64,000 bases of DNA, taken from the NCBI GenBank assembly GCA_021234155.1, contig JAJEKV010000002.1, forward strand, positions 34,950,128-35,014,127. Reading direction: 5' to 3'. The notes beneath the pieces are model-generated. The model saw only the letters and a program-made list of their open reading frames with translations, was not told the origin of the DNA and did not search any database. The stretch's first letter is position 1. Each line of letters starts with the position of its first letter. This document shows, piece after piece, positions 35,152-47,165 of this stretch. This DNA comes from Isoetes taiwanensis. Taxonomy: Eukaryota > Streptophyta > Lycopodiopsida > Isoetales > Isoetaceae. The position numbers were made by a program, and so were the translations under genes.

Positions 35152-36674
35152 TGTGATGTTCCCCGAACCAATATGATGTTTCCATCATATAAATATGCGA
35201 AATTCCCCTCCCACGGCGGCTCCATCACCACGAAAAGGCCCTCCGTCTGACTCGGACTACTTGTGATGGCCAAGTGTCTGGGTGAGGGACACGGAGGTGT
35301 CATGCCTTCTATGAAAATCCTATATAGCGGAAGCGTACATACATGTTAGCACCTGGCAACAATACAAATAAATAATATGCTCCCACAAAGGATGGCCCAT
35401 CATCATCAATACAAATACAACAGAATATCAATATAACAAAGGAAATGCACCATAAATAAGGATTCTACCAGGCTCAGACTCGTGGGGGTCAACTGACAAC
35501 CGGGGACTCCGGATAACAGTAGACATGAGTATAACATGGTGTTGGCTGGCAAAGAACAATGGCTAGGGTAGTCCACTCCATCTATCCCTCCTGTGCACAC
35601 TTTGCAGATAGGCTGAAACATGCTATGACGTGATTGTAGCCTTCCGGAGACGCAATCTCATGGAGTCGCCCTGTGAGACTACTCCAGGTTACATCTCCCC
35701 GGTCCGATGAGGTAGGTCAAGGGGCGTCCCCTCCCCCGGCATGACGGATCTTTGGGTGTGCTAGAGGACACGAGCCACCTCGGTGCACCCATATCCGTAA
35801 CCGACTAAAACCCCCCAAAATCCAAGGGCTGCCTCGGCGCACCCATCGAGTCGAGGCCATCCTTTCGAGACCCGCCCTGCGACCCAGGAGGTGCCAGACC
35901 CATACCCGACCCTCTTCAGTGACCAGCTATAAGCCTAGCACACTATAGGAATCCTGTAGCCAAGCTAGGCAATTTCCCACCCCCGTTTCACCATCATACC
36001 CGTTATCTGGTGCTGAATCCCAACATAGCATCCACAGCCAGGTGGGCTCTTTGTGCACAGGCTGCATTTAATAGAATTAAGGGGTTCTAGCTAGGAGCAT
36101 ATCTAATCCTAGATGGCCTTTAGGTCTCTACCCCCTTTTTACCCATATAACACAGGAGGAACAGAAAGAGAGCATTCATGTCAGATACATCCATCATAAT
36201 CTCATCTAGAACATAAAATAGAGAGACTAATCATCCATCTAACAAGCAAGGGTTAATTTCTGACTAGAATCTCAAGCTAACTAAGCCTATTAACCGGTGT
36301 CGGAGCTAGATCTCTCATCTTTCAAGTTCTCCACGCTCTGCTGGTTGACTAAGCTCTTCCTCCTTCTCCAATTGCTCCCAAATCGAATTGGGGCAAATTG
36401 GGGAAGGAAACCCCAATTTGGGTGTCCAAGTTCGATTTGGGCCAAGTGTCAATGCTAAATTACTTATTATTAAGTAATTTAGTATTTTAGCTTTTTTAAT
36501 ACTAGGTTAAGCCCTAAATTCGAATTAGGGTTTATGGTTAGGTTTCCACCTAAATAATTAATGATTTAACGTAGCTAACCTTAGCTTATGAATAATTAAT
36601 GCACCATTAATTATTCCTAGTGACATGTCATGTATTTATACGTAAAAAGGCGTATAAATATATGGAACGTCACA
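35152..36674 (-). mobile_element. LTR of about 1.5 kb (minus-strand element)
   Basis: The ends are TGTGATGTTCC and GGAACGTCACA, short inverted repeats with TG...CA termini. A PBS-like site abuts the low-coordinate end, so this is the 5' LTR of a minus-strand element whose interior was below 35152. It is collinear with the remnant at 21938-23640. A (GTATAAATA)-type palindrome near 36640-36660 sits close to the end. Confidence 0.65.
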
Positions 36675-37650
36675 ATAACTTGAGAAATGAAGAGACAGAA
36701 TCATGAACAGTTTTAGAAAAATGATAGGCCTTCTTTAAATTATTTAAACATTCCACTCATAAATATTGCTGAATATTGAACCACTCAAGTGTTAAACTAC
36801 TTAAACATTGCATGCTTAAACATTGTTGAACATTGAACTATTTGAACATTACATTTACATGCTTGTAACCACATAATTAAACATTGAAGAATAAACTGCA
36901 GAACTTAGATTAAAAGAAGAACGTACACACAATATGTATGAAAGTAGATATTGTATTGTATGTTCCCAAAAAGGATTCGTCACTTGGAAGTATTTACAAG
37001 GCCTATACATAGCAGCCATTTTGCATCACAAAAACTAACTCATCAAAGAGTTAACATCATAATGGAGATTCAATTACAAGGTCGAGGAAAAAAAACATAA
37101 CATTGAAAATAAACCCACAGGGCCAGAAAAAGGCACTAGATATGTTCTAGCAGACAACATCCTAAGCTTCACATGCAGGTTATTGCCATCAGCTTGTATT
37201 ATCATCTCCAGAAAGTGCTCATCACCAATACGAACTCGGTCTACCCACTATTGGATCTTTTCAGATGCTACAGCTTTTTTTCGACACAGGCGATCCACCT
37301 CCAAGCAAGAAAATCTAGCCACAACCTTGATTTTCTTGCTTTGCTGGCTAGAATCAACGGATTCCTCCATGGATTGCTTGGCGGTAATCTTCACCCTTGC
37401 CATATTTGTTGAAAAAATGAAGGCTGAATCCAGGACTCCAATCAATTGTAAAGTATGCATGCATAGAATGCTCGACAATGAATGCCTCATCAAATGTATA
37501 AAGCTTCTATACATGTATTTTTTTTAATAGGTGACTATTGACGATTATTGAGTTGTGCAAGAACTATTGAGTTTGTTATGACAGTGATCTTTATTCTTGT
37601 AACACCAACACAATGTATGCAAATGTCTAAAGAAAAAGTCTATACATGTC
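36675..37650. other. intergenic; weak minus-strand ORF
   Basis: TTGAACATT/ACTTAAACATTG motifs recur at 36740-36880 as a loose short repeat. On the minus strand a frame at 37514-37248 contains MARVKITAKQSMEES and, after one TAG that could be an intron end (CAATAG), continues with VRIGDEHFLEMIIQADG. I do not recognise it and would not call it a gene without transcripts. Confidence 0.25.
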
Positions 37651-38022
37651 TTAATCTTAATAGACCACACATGGATTTTGAAAAAATGTCGTTGGCGCCC
37701 AGGGCGCTGTTCTTCGCCGGCTAGGGAGCAGCCGCCCTCCCTTCTGCCCGATCATCACAACGGTTGCTTTTGAAGAAAGATTTGTGGCTTTTGTGGCTAG
37801 CAGGGCTGATGAATTTGTTCTCCAGGAGAATTTAGGAAAAAATCTGTTGAAGTGATTCATTTGCATCTTTTCGGTGGCAATCTTGCAGAAGTATCCTCTA
37901 ACGAGGATGTGTTCTTTGTAAGAAGGGTTTGTCTCGTGATTTTTTCTTTGGTTTTAGCACAGGGGTCTGCTTTAACGATCTACCGAACATAGCAAATCAA
38001 CGATGGCGGAAGGTAAAATGGA

Positions 38023-38027
38023 AAGGC
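38023..38027. repeat. left 5-bp target duplication (AAGGC) of the TRIM element
   Basis: AAGGC immediately before the 5' LTR, identical to 39885-39889 after the 3' LTR. Confidence 0.85.
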
Positions 38028-39884
38028 TGTTGAAGATATGATCATAAGGATCAATGTAGTGCGTGTGGCAGCCTGACTAGACTGCCAAGTTGGCGATCCA
38101 AGCCAAGAGGCACGACTCATCTGAAGAGCCACAACTGCATCTATTTGTAAGCCACGATTGGGGCTATTCCAACCAGTCTATTCAATTCTATTTTGTTCTT
38201 CCTCCATATTTTATCATGGTATCAGAGCAGGAGCCCTGATCCAGGGGCCTGCGAAGGAGAAGAATTCTTGAGGGTTATCTACATGGCAAGAAGATGAAGA
38301 AAAGGAAGAAAATCAATGGAGACCAAGAGCTCCCGTTGATGGCTGATGGGGTCCAGAGAGAAGACTTCGGAAGCGGCCGATGGGGTCGAGATACAAAACC
38401 CAGTGCAACAAATGGACGAAGTTCAAGACCCATCCATGCGAATCGATCAAGATATGCCTCATCGGGACGAAATTCCTACAGCAGCAGCAGTCGCTTCAAG
38501 TCAAATTGAAGCAAGACAGAGGCAGTATTTCATACCCGTTGAAGAAGTTTGGTCCGAGAAGGATGCCGCAGAAGACGAATTTCCTTAAGACATAGTGCCG
38601 TTGAATGATGGGGTATCAAGATTCAAGGATGTAGGTGTAATTGCCATTGCTGCAACAACAGAAGCCAATTTTGTTGTTGAGACTCTCGTTCCAGATAATG
38701 CCGCAGCAGAAAAATGGGTTGCAAAATGGCAAGGAATGGAGAAAGAGGCAAGAGAACCTCTGTCAATCCGACTTTTGGCTGATGGAGTTGTGGAAGGAAA
38801 TCCAGTGCTGTTAGAAGGGGTCCAGATTACTGATATGGGGTCCAGACTTTATGCACGGATGCGTGACTAATCCACTCAACAATCCCCAATGCACGTTTAG
38901 ATAAATTGAAGAATGTCAGAAACTCAACAATCTCATATTCTTCGACGAATGGGTTAAGTGATGCGGTTCCTGACATCAAATGGAGGCCAGATCAGGTCTG
39001 GATGATTGAGGCTATTGCAGATGTGACACGAGCATATCCACAAGGCAAGGACCTAGGCGAGAATGGTGCTGAAAAAGACTTAATTTCTCCAGAAAATAAA
39101 AGAGTGAACTATGCAGATCTTATGCAGGTTTACCCACGCTTAAAAAGACCGGTGGCCAAACGCAGTTGGCCTGAAGGCTGTGGCCCGAAAAAGAAGAAGA
39201 CTTCTGTAATGTAAGCCAAGCCTCTATTTAATTGAGTTAATCTAGTAAGTAATTAGTTACAAAATTAGTAAGTATACCCAGCCAGGAGTGGATGAGGACC
39301 CAGTGTCTTATCTTGTTATCTTCGGATGCAAGATTAAGGGGGAGAAATGCAGTACAATGTAATCATGCATCCTCAGTTCTCCTTAATGGGGTATAGTTAG
39401 AGGACTCCCTAGACCATCGAAAGGTGAGCAGGTTACATGGCCACTTAGATGAGCTCAGGTTGAGCAGTAAGGGGGAGTAGATTGACTGCTAAGGGAAGTT
39501 TAAAAATAGTCTACAAGTTTAAATTCCTTATGATAAGGAAAAACAGTAGTTGCCTCTAGTTCATCTAGTGATGAGCAGTTTCAAGCTCATTTGGATGGCT
39601 CCATTTGAGAGCAGTTTAAGGAGGAATATGTTGTTAGGGGATAAAAAGGGAATTTAGATTTACACTTCCATTGATCTATTGATCAAGGGGAAGTGTTGAA
39701 GATATGATCATAAGGATCAATGGAGTGCGTGTGGCCGGCTGACTAGACTGCCAAGTTGGCGATCCAAGCCAAGAGGCACGACTCATCTGAAGAGCCACAA
39801 CTGCACCTATTTGTAAGCCCGCGGTTGGGGCTGTTCCAACCAGATCTATTCAATTCTATTTTGTTCTTCCTCCATATTTTATCA
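38028..39884 (+). mobile_element. complete TRIM-type non-autonomous LTR retrotransposon, 1.86 kb
   Basis: LTRs at 38028-38216 and 39694-39884 (189 and 191 bp) both begin TGTTGAAGATATG and end TATTTTATCA. TGGTATCAGAGC, complementary to initiator tRNA-Met, follows the first LTR at once (38217). A purine tract (CAAGGGGAAG) precedes the second, and AAGGC flanks both ends. The 1.48-kb interior carries no reverse transcriptase, protease or integrase, only short frames. One frame at 38595-38870 and one at 38906-39214 (ending in a K-rich PEGCGPKKKKTS tail) may be remnants of gag or of captured sequence. The LTRs differ at few places, mostly CAGCC against CCGGC-like sites. Confidence 0.9.
38217..38228 (+). 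promoter_or_regulatory. primer-binding site for initiator tRNA-Met
   Basis: TGGTATCAGAGC directly after the 5' LTR, the standard plant LTR-element minus-strand primer site. Confidence 0.9.
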
Positions 39885-39889
39885 AAGGC
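39885..39889. repeat. right 5-bp target duplication (AAGGC) of the TRIM element
   Basis: Matches 38023-38027. The empty site would read GGAAAGGCTTGTAAG, an uninterrupted frame. Confidence 0.85.
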
Positions 39890-41319
39890 TTGTAAGTTTG
39901 GGTGCCTATAACCCGGAAGATGGGTTTGATGCAGAGCCCAAAGTCTGCCGCTTTAGGGCATACCCAGAAAGGGGACACTGCTTCTGTTATTCAAACTGCC
40001 ACAGATTATAATGTCAGAATCGGTGATGTTGATCTTCACCACCAGTCTTTTGTTGCAGAAAAAGGATTCACCGTTTCTGAGCTTAGAATGCCCGGTAGAG
40101 CTATTTATACTAAATATGTAGCCGCATTCCCCGTTGTTGGCAATCGTTAGACCTACTCCCACGATGCCGAGATTGTCATTGGTTACGCTATCCAGAGCGA
40201 GAGTCGAGCCACTTTGGTGCTCCTCTCATTGCAAAGTATGGTATTGTCTTTCCAGAAAGCGGTCTGCTGGCTTCACCACCGAGTTAAATCCTAGAGTTGA
40301 TAACTATCCTAAGACTACTCTCGGAGACGTGCTATCAGATGCAACCTATGTTCTTCCTTCTGATAAGGTAGTTACTGAAGAGGATGCAACAAAGGATGAG
40401 GAAGTATAAATGAGGGTAGCAGGCCACATTCGACCGGGCATTCTTTTGTCAGTGCCCATTGGGGATCTAGGGCTTTTCCTTTTGTGCTGCCAGACAGAAA
40501 CGTTCTCAAAAATCCGAGCATGCCGAACCATAAGGAGACGAACATATTTGCAAAATTAGGGAAAGATGTTTCTTGGGGTTTTTTCATCAGAGAATATCAC
40601 GATTCATTCTTCTGGAAAGAAGTAAGTCTATCGCCCTTCCTTCTCCGCTCTTTCTTGCTAGCAGGAAGAACCGGTTTTTGCATTTGATGTATCAGGAAGA
40701 TTCCTCTGTCAAAGGAATTGCAAGGTCTGACACTGATTTATGTTGGAGTGGTTCAGAAAACAGGTGTATGTTAGATTGGCAAATACTTGGAATTTCCTAG
40801 CACCTCGTTTGCTTTTTCAATTACAGCTATGATTGAAGAAGCCATTCAAGTTCTGAAGCTTGAATATAATTTGGTACTGATGCCAAGTTTTTCTTATACC
40901 AATCCACTGGATATAGTTTGCTCAAATACTGCTACATTTGAGCTGTGTGCTAAGATCAGGTACTGATGCCTGAATTCCATTCTATTTGGCTACTCTCATA
41001 CGGATATGATTCTAGCCTTGTTGGGAGCAAGGCGCATATATCTTCTTCTTATTTGGTTGTTCAGATTATTTGCAAGTGCCCTTGGATAAGATGAATTATT
41101 TTCAAGTGCCTCTTGGCAACTACAGATCCTCTTGCTTAATCTGGTTACGATGCGGATAGGCCTTATGAGCTTCTCAAAAATATCAGCTTCTAGAGCAATT
41201 AATAAGTTCCTGCATGTAGAGAATGAAGATGTCGAGATTACTCCTGTAGTAATTCTCTACAAGTAGTGTAACATTGTAATTTTTAATCTTTTATTGTAAA
41301 ATATAAAAATTCGTTGCCT

Positions 41320-41320
<1 letters not shown>

Positions 41321-41350
<30 letters not shown>
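41321..41350 (+). repeat. poly(A) tail of 30 ending the retrocopy
   Basis: Pure A run after a typical AT-rich 3' UTR (TTTATTGTAAAATATAAAAATTCG). Confidence 0.85.
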
Positions 41351-41352
<2 letters not shown>

Positions 41353-41359
41353 ACATATA

Positions 41360-41500
41360 CGTGCACTTGTAATTGCACTTGTAATGTTGTTGGCGGCACT
41401 TGTAATGTTGGGAGTACTTGTAATCTCGAGGCAATTGTAATGTTGGGGGTAATGTTCATCTCATCTTATCTTATCTTAGCTTATCTTATCTTATCTTCAA
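41360..41500. repeat. minisatellite (CACTTGTAATGTTG)n and (CTTAT)n
   Basis: Five to six imperfect units of (G)CACTTGTAATGTTGG (41361-41455) are followed by about eight CTTAT/CTTAG units (41458-41497). The second array is the complement of the GATAA run at 47757. Confidence 0.75.
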
Positions 41501-41744
41501 AGAGCATTGGATCAAACAACTCCATACACAATGTATGGTCTTGTTAAAAAAATGTGTTCCTCTACAATTGTTGTATTTCTTAGATCTTAGGCATGAATTT
41601 TTTTTATGCATTTGAACTAGCAAGTTCGAACTCAAGAAGGTGGAGGGAAGGAAATTTTGCAAATGGAATGGATGTTCATGAAAAGGAACACCCAATCTAG
41701 CCTAAATTTTGACACATACGAAGGACAAGCCTCCTATTTCCACA

Positions 41745-42000
41745 TGACCAAGTAGGCATCCCATAGCCCCCCAATCCCATCGATCCGAGGCATCGGATCG
41801 CCATTCTAGAATGGGACGAGCATGCATGTTTTGCATGCATGCGGGCGGCGCATGCCCGTTCTGGTTGGGAGTTCGCTATTTTAGGCGCTGTTTTCTCTTT
41901 GAATTGTTTCAGCCGACTTCTCATTTCCCCTTCTCTCTCCTTTAGCCTTCATCTGTGACCTTATTCTCTTTGAATTGTTTCCTTTGTGAGGGGAGGGGCT
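41745..42000. repeat. dispersed repeat, unit A
   Basis: CCCATCGATCCG, CGGATCGCCATTCTAGAATG, GGACGAGCATGCATG, TTTTGCATGCATGC and GTTGGGAGTTCGCTATTTTA are shared with unit B at 42140-42460 and in part with 21530-21890. Non-coding. Confidence 0.65.
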
Positions 42001-42111
42001 TCTTCCTTCCCGTTTCTTTCATCTTTGTCCATGTTCTCGCTTTTTGGGCTTTAGCCTTCATCCTGTGACCTTCGTCCTCGATCCTAGTTTGTTAAGGAAG
42101 TCCTTTGGTAT

Positions 42112-42826
42112 TCCAGGCGGTTTGTTGGTTTCATCAGAGTCCCATTCTAGAATCCCATCGATCCGGGCATGGTAGACGGATCGCCATTCTAGAATGGGAC
42201 GAGCATGCATGTTTTGCATGCATCTTGGGCGCATGCCCGATTTCCAAAGTTGGGAGTTCGCTATTTTAGGCGCGTTTAAGCCCGACTTCTCATCGGCGCT
42301 TCCCCTTCTCTCAAAGGTGGCATCTTATTCTCTTTGAACCCACCCTCCCCTTCTTTGTTATTGTATTTTTATCGCGTGGCACGCCAATCAATCCTCCCTC
42401 CACTGGGAGGTTTGGTTTGTCTTGTTGTTTTGTTGGTGATGTGCAGTGCGAGGTTAGCGGCATCATGTTTTCGACTTTTCCATTCGTGGGTTTTGGGAGC
42501 GATTTTTATGCCTTACGTTTGTCCAAGCCCCTTGCCGAAGGCTTATCACTAGGGTTTTTCCTCGAAAACCCGAAAGGGCGGGGTTTTTTAATCCCGGCGA
42601 TAAGCTTTCGGCAGGTACACTAGCCTAGTCTCTATTAGCATTGTATTTTGTTGGGGTCCAAATGATATAATTGGATTTTTCCTTTATTTTTTATGGGTAG
42701 TTCGCATGTGTGCGGCTACCCACTATCCACCATTGTAGAAAATCTGCTGAGATGAATGAGAAGCAAGTCTAAGTTCGGGCGGTTTGTGGGTTTCATGCGA
42801 GTCCCATTCTAGAATACACAGGCAAC
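42112..42826. repeat. dispersed repeat, unit B, flanked by direct repeats
   Basis: GGCGGTTTGTTGGTTTCATC with GAGTCCCATTCTAGAAT (42115-42155) and a near copy at 42778-42816 (GGCGGTTTGTGGGTTTCATG) flank a copy of the same family as unit A. Differences from unit A are again at CTG/CAG-rich places (GGCGCTGTTT against GGCGCGTTT; TTCAGCCGAC against AAGCCCGAC). A hairpin at 42534-42612 lies inside. Confidence 0.6.
42534..42612. repeat. hairpin with 20-bp arms
   Basis: GCCGAAGGCTTATCACTAGG (42534) pairs with CCCGGCGATAAGCTTTCGGC (42593), with about three mismatches and a loop of about 38 nt. It may be a small foldback element. Confidence 0.5.
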
Positions 42827-44914
42827 ACTTGAAAGAAACTTTTGCAGCATGCCTTATACATCGATATATTTTTTAGTGACACAAGTTTGTGGGATATATC
42901 CTGCATCCAAGTTTATTAGAATTCCAAAAGCCCTTAAATCCAGCTCTTGGGGGATCAAACCCGATCAACCCTGTGTGGCAAATTTCTACTAAAAGATCCT
43001 AAGCCCGATATTTCTATCAATCCTAAGCCCACTATTTCTTGTATTCATGTGAGCATGTTCTAGTTTAGATAGAATGGTGCACATTCTTGGGTTAAACTTG
43101 TGTGACTACCATTGCTCATGTGACTACCATTGCTTGTTTGTGCATTACTCTTAAGTTTTAGAGCCTATCTAAGTTCAGGGATTCCAACTTTCATAAAAAT
43201 CTGATAAAAATAGAGCGGATATAACATGAAACTTGATATGCCCTAAATTTTGATAGAACAGCTTAATTTTATTGAAAATTCCATGCAAATCTGAATGTTG
43301 AATGTTCTTATTGAGCATACATTACTGTTATATGCAAATACAACTGTCACAACTATTATATGGCAATTCATAAAAATGATAAACAACATGTATTACAACA
43401 ACAGGGAATATCTGCTTCTACTTCTTTGCCTCTTGCTTCTCCACTCATCTACTTTATTCCTGCCATTGGATACATATTTCTAAAGCAATGATATATGTTA
43501 ATAAACTACTATGGTTTAAGTGAGATTAATGTTTTTACCTTATTGTGAGATTTCAACCACTAATGGATCTATTATGTGATTGCTTGTATAATTGCTAAAA
43601 TAACTGTTGTATGAGGTGATCTGTAGTGCTTCATGCCTTGTTTTTTTTAGTAGTCTATCCATGTGGTTGTCCACGTGAGTTAAATTGAAACCTATTGTTA
43701 GATCTTCGTAATTTCAGATTCAAAGCCAAGAAGAATAGAACCTCCTGAAAAATAAGCGTTCAAGCTGAACAGAACCTCAAAAAAGTTGAAGGTTTATCAA
43801 ACTCTTCGACTCCATATATGCTCAACCTCAGAGAACTCATTGTTATTCTTTTTAGGAAGCTCTTGGATTTATATTTGCATTTCTTTCTAGAGTGCCCTTC
43901 TTCCATCTGTGCATTGACTCGACTTATATGACATAGTTGCTCTACTTTTTTACTACGTGCTTTAAATAACCCCCAATTTTTACAAACCTTTTTATTAAGT
44001 TCTTCTGCACATTGTGTTCCTGCAGGTCTTATGGAGCTTAAAATACTTCAAATATTCTTTGGTGGCAGTTGAGTTTGCCGAGCAATCTAAAATGGTAGGC
44101 GGGCTACTCAAGACCGTGGCAAGCCCTAGCCGGATACATCATCTCATGTTTTATAAACCATGGATTGGAGCATTATTTCAACCACATAAGAATATATAGC
44201 CATTTGGGGAAGATGGAAACAAAAGATAGAAAAATTAGGCTGTTTTCCACAATAGTCGCAAAAAATATGACCCGCTTATACCATATCTGACGGACATTTG
44301 TGACTCCAAGGCTAAAATGAGACACACACAAATTTAAACTTGATTTTCCATTGCATGGTAGTTATAAAATATGACACCGCTAAAAATATTAGTGGAAAAC
44401 TATGATTATATAGACTAGGTGTCTTATTTTACATTGGGGAAATCCCCGAATAAGACTCCATTTACAATCCAAACCTATTCCGAACCTAAACAAGACATGT
44501 CTTATTTTCATAGTGGAAAAGTAATTTTCTCTTAGGACAATAGGTGGCCAAATATCATTCATAAAATATGTGACTTTTAGAAAAAAACTACCGTGGAAAA
44601 AAGGGCCTTATAGTGGGTCTAAAGAAAATCCATATCACCATTTGTAGCTTCTAAAATTCGTTGTTTATGTTTCCAATGCAACCTTATAGCAGAGTGACAA
44701 CTTTATGATGGTCCTCTTGCGGATAAAGAAATTAATCATCATCATAAAATGCTTTGAAAATCTGAAACATCTAGCACAATAATAGAGGATTCTAGGAGGA
44801 TTTGATGTGGATGTACAAATCACTATTCTTGAGACCGTAGACCATATCCTTAAAACAATTGAATGGATTATTATTAAAAAAAAAAAAGTAGATTCAATAA
44901 TAAAAATAAGTACA
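42827..44914. other. AT-rich intergenic sequence, no gene
   Basis: Short frames only. A frame at 44014-44199 follows a good-looking 3' splice site (TTCCTGCAG, 44018-44026), but I recognise nothing in it. Confidence 0.35.
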
Positions 44915-45010
44915 TTAGCTCCCCGGTTTCATTGGTTAAGGTATTCTTATTACGATATTAAATAATTTTGGTAGAGGTTCAAATCTTCAGATTTCATATT
45001 CTAAAACCTT
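44915..45010 (+). mobile_element. tRNA-derived SINE candidate
   Basis: Pol III A-box-like TTGGTTAAGG (about 44932-44941) and B-box-like GGTTCAAATCT (about 44983-44993) are spaced as in tRNA-derived SINEs. The tail and target duplication are not clear. CATATTTCAAAATCATAGGC just after it (45028) recurs as CATATTTCAAAATTATAGGC near 46907. Confidence 0.4.
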
Positions 45011-45189
45011 AGGCCAATCTGCATTTCATATTTCAAAATCATAGGCACCTCTATGATCACAGTCATAGTCCCAGATCATAGCATGAGGAGTGGTCTCACG
45101 ACCTTGAGGTTATGGGGGGCATGGCAAAATTCTAGGGACCTTTATTCTTATGGGAAATACAAGGTAAAGGTGGTTGCACAAACATGGAA

Positions 45190-45807
45190 GGGGTCGAGGC
45201 ACTATCATTGGGATGATTATTGGTTGAGGAAAAGGTCATAGATAATGTCCCATATGATAAGTCATATAATCTAATTAAAGGCAAGGAGATATTTTGAGAG
45301 AAAGGCAACCGCATGCTAAAAAAAAGGCTGAGTCGCAGAGAGGTCTATAAATAGAACCGAAACTTCAGTTGGACATCGGCAACCAGAGGTCGGATTGCAG
45401 CGACCTTTACTTCTTGGAACCGGCTCGGAGTCTAGTTTCTGAATTAGGGCGGCACATTCCGTAGTTCATCCGTATGAGGGAGTAATAGTCGAAAAGGTGA
45501 CAGGGGGGTCACAAATTGCTGCTATAGCGACTTCATAGACTAGCCTGGAGGGCCAATAAGCCAGATATTGTCTTTGCCCAATGGTCTATGCGGAGTAGCC
45601 AGATATTGTTTGCTCATGATCTACGCGGAGTAGCCAGATACTGTTTGCTGAGCCAGTTGCATTGCCATAACCTTGTGGACCCGGTTGGGTAGTTAAACAT
45701 GCTCATCAATGTATTTGTCTGATATATATGATGATCTTGGATCTTGATCTTCAAATAAGATGCTGTTGTTCAGTAGTTTAGCTTTCCATAAGCAATGAGT
45801 CGTATCA
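45190..45807 (+). mobile_element. LTR 3' portion of a retrotransposon
   Basis: Related to 33850-34440. It ends GTATCA two bases before the primer-binding site at 45810, so the element's interior lies to the right. It has an internal ~50-bp duplication (GCCAGATATTGT...TCTATGCGGAGTA, about 45570-45640). The LTR start is not defined. Confidence 0.6.
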
Positions 45808-45809
45808 AG

Positions 45810-45821
45810 TGGTATCAGAGC
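45810..45821 (+). promoter_or_regulatory. primer-binding site for initiator tRNA-Met
   Basis: TGGTATCAGAGC, two bases after the LTR end. It is identical to the site in the TRIM element at 38217 although the two LTRs are unrelated. Confidence 0.85.
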
Positions 45822-47165
45822 GGAAGTTGCGATACTTTTGGGAATCTATGGGCTATGGAAACATCACCGGGATTTGAATTCCTACTTTTGATTTGAATCA
45901 AAGAAGATGGAACTAGTGGTGGTATTATACTCTAAGGCTGCGACACATCAAGAATCTTGCAAGTTTGTGCTGCAAGTACAGTTAGGTTGAACTTTGTCAA
46001 AAGTGTGTTGGGGGCCAAGTATATGAGTGAATCCTGGCGAATCCTTGGGCGTGGTGTCCAAGTAAGGAGGATTTGACGCCGCTCATCGCAAAGTGAAGCC
46101 GGAGCATTAGTAGCGAGAAAAAGAAAAAGCTTCGGTGCGTGGAGAATGCTCGAAGCGTATATGGACCGACTTGTTGTGAACAAGTTCGGATTATTGGGGA
46201 AATTCCTATGATCCTTTGGGGGATTATGGAATAAATAAAAGCATCTTGCTTGGGATTGCGGAATCAGATCGTGGTGATCTGAGAGGTCGGTTGGCGTGGT
46301 ATAAATATTTGACCTTGGAAGTCATCTATACTAACACTTGACCTTGTTTGCGGGTTTGCTTAGTGTTAAGCATTGGGGACACTTTTACGGACAAGTTGTC
46401 AAGGATATGGATGCTAAAATTTGGATCTTGAATCTCAAATTATTTCCTATGGGACGGACTTATGGGTAAAGTTAAGTAAGTTGATTTCTTTATGCGGAAT
46501 AGAGAATAAGAATTTTATTTCTTGTGTGTACCCGTGGTGGATTGGTATCGTGGAATCTTGTATCGTGGAGATACAATCAAGTAGTATTATGAGGCAATGA
46601 AGATACTAAAGCACCGCGGAGGTACAAGGGTATATCGTCACTAAGTATCGGGATATCCATAAAAGCTTCTAGAGTTTTGCGGGATCTAAAATAATGGAAA
46701 CGAGGAGGTTCTAATGGATCTAAAATAATGGAAACGCCGAGGGTTCCAATGGGTATAAGGTAATTTGTGGAAGTACAATAACTTATATAACCATTCTTGA
46801 GTTAGCGGTGGTCTAGAACTCCCAGTGTGTACGTTGAGCATGGGACAATCGCCTTGAGAAGGGATGGACCAAACTGAACGCGTACTTGGGCGAAAGCCAA
46901 CTTGTATTTCATATTTCAAAATTATAGGCGCCCACCTAGAGGCCCCAGGATATGATCTGGGGCATAAGATGGATGGATCCGACGACCGAGGTAGTCCAGG
47001 ATGTACGATCTGGGGTGTATAATAGACGGATCCAACCAGATCCGACAGGGTGCACCTCGTTTAGATAGAAGGTTGAAGAAAAGTTTTGCATTACTGCTCT
47101 TTATATTATTGTATTATGATAGCTAATAACATTGATATTACAAATGATAGCAAGCATATATTAAA
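45822..47165 (+). other. 5' interior of the LTR element, decayed
   Basis: No gag frame survives. AAAATAATGGAAACG-AGG recurs at 46688 and 46725 in tandem. From about 46930, ATCTGGGG and GGATCCGAC(G)/AACC motifs repeat. Confidence 0.4.

Larger units (their letters stand above)
38003..41320 (+). pseudogene. polyadenylated retrocopy of an unrecognised ORF, split by a TRIM element
   Basis: An ATG in good context (CAACGATGGCGG, 38003) opens a frame that is cut at codon nine by the LTR element at 38028-39884 and resumes at 39885. The next ~520 bp (to TAA at 40407-40409) are coding-like but shift frame at least once. Blocks such as VRIGDVDLHHQSF and RMPGRAIYTKYVAAF look constrained rather than random. 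A second, weaker coding-like part follows at 40410-40800. The copy ends without introns in 30 A (41321-41350). I do not recognise the protein. A captured host or viral transcript, or a LINE-like element, all remain possible. Confidence 0.45.

Noticed and set aside
38294-39214. host gene between the TRIM LTRs
   Set aside because: The frames are short, overlapping and lie wholly inside the LTR element; they are better explained as element interior.
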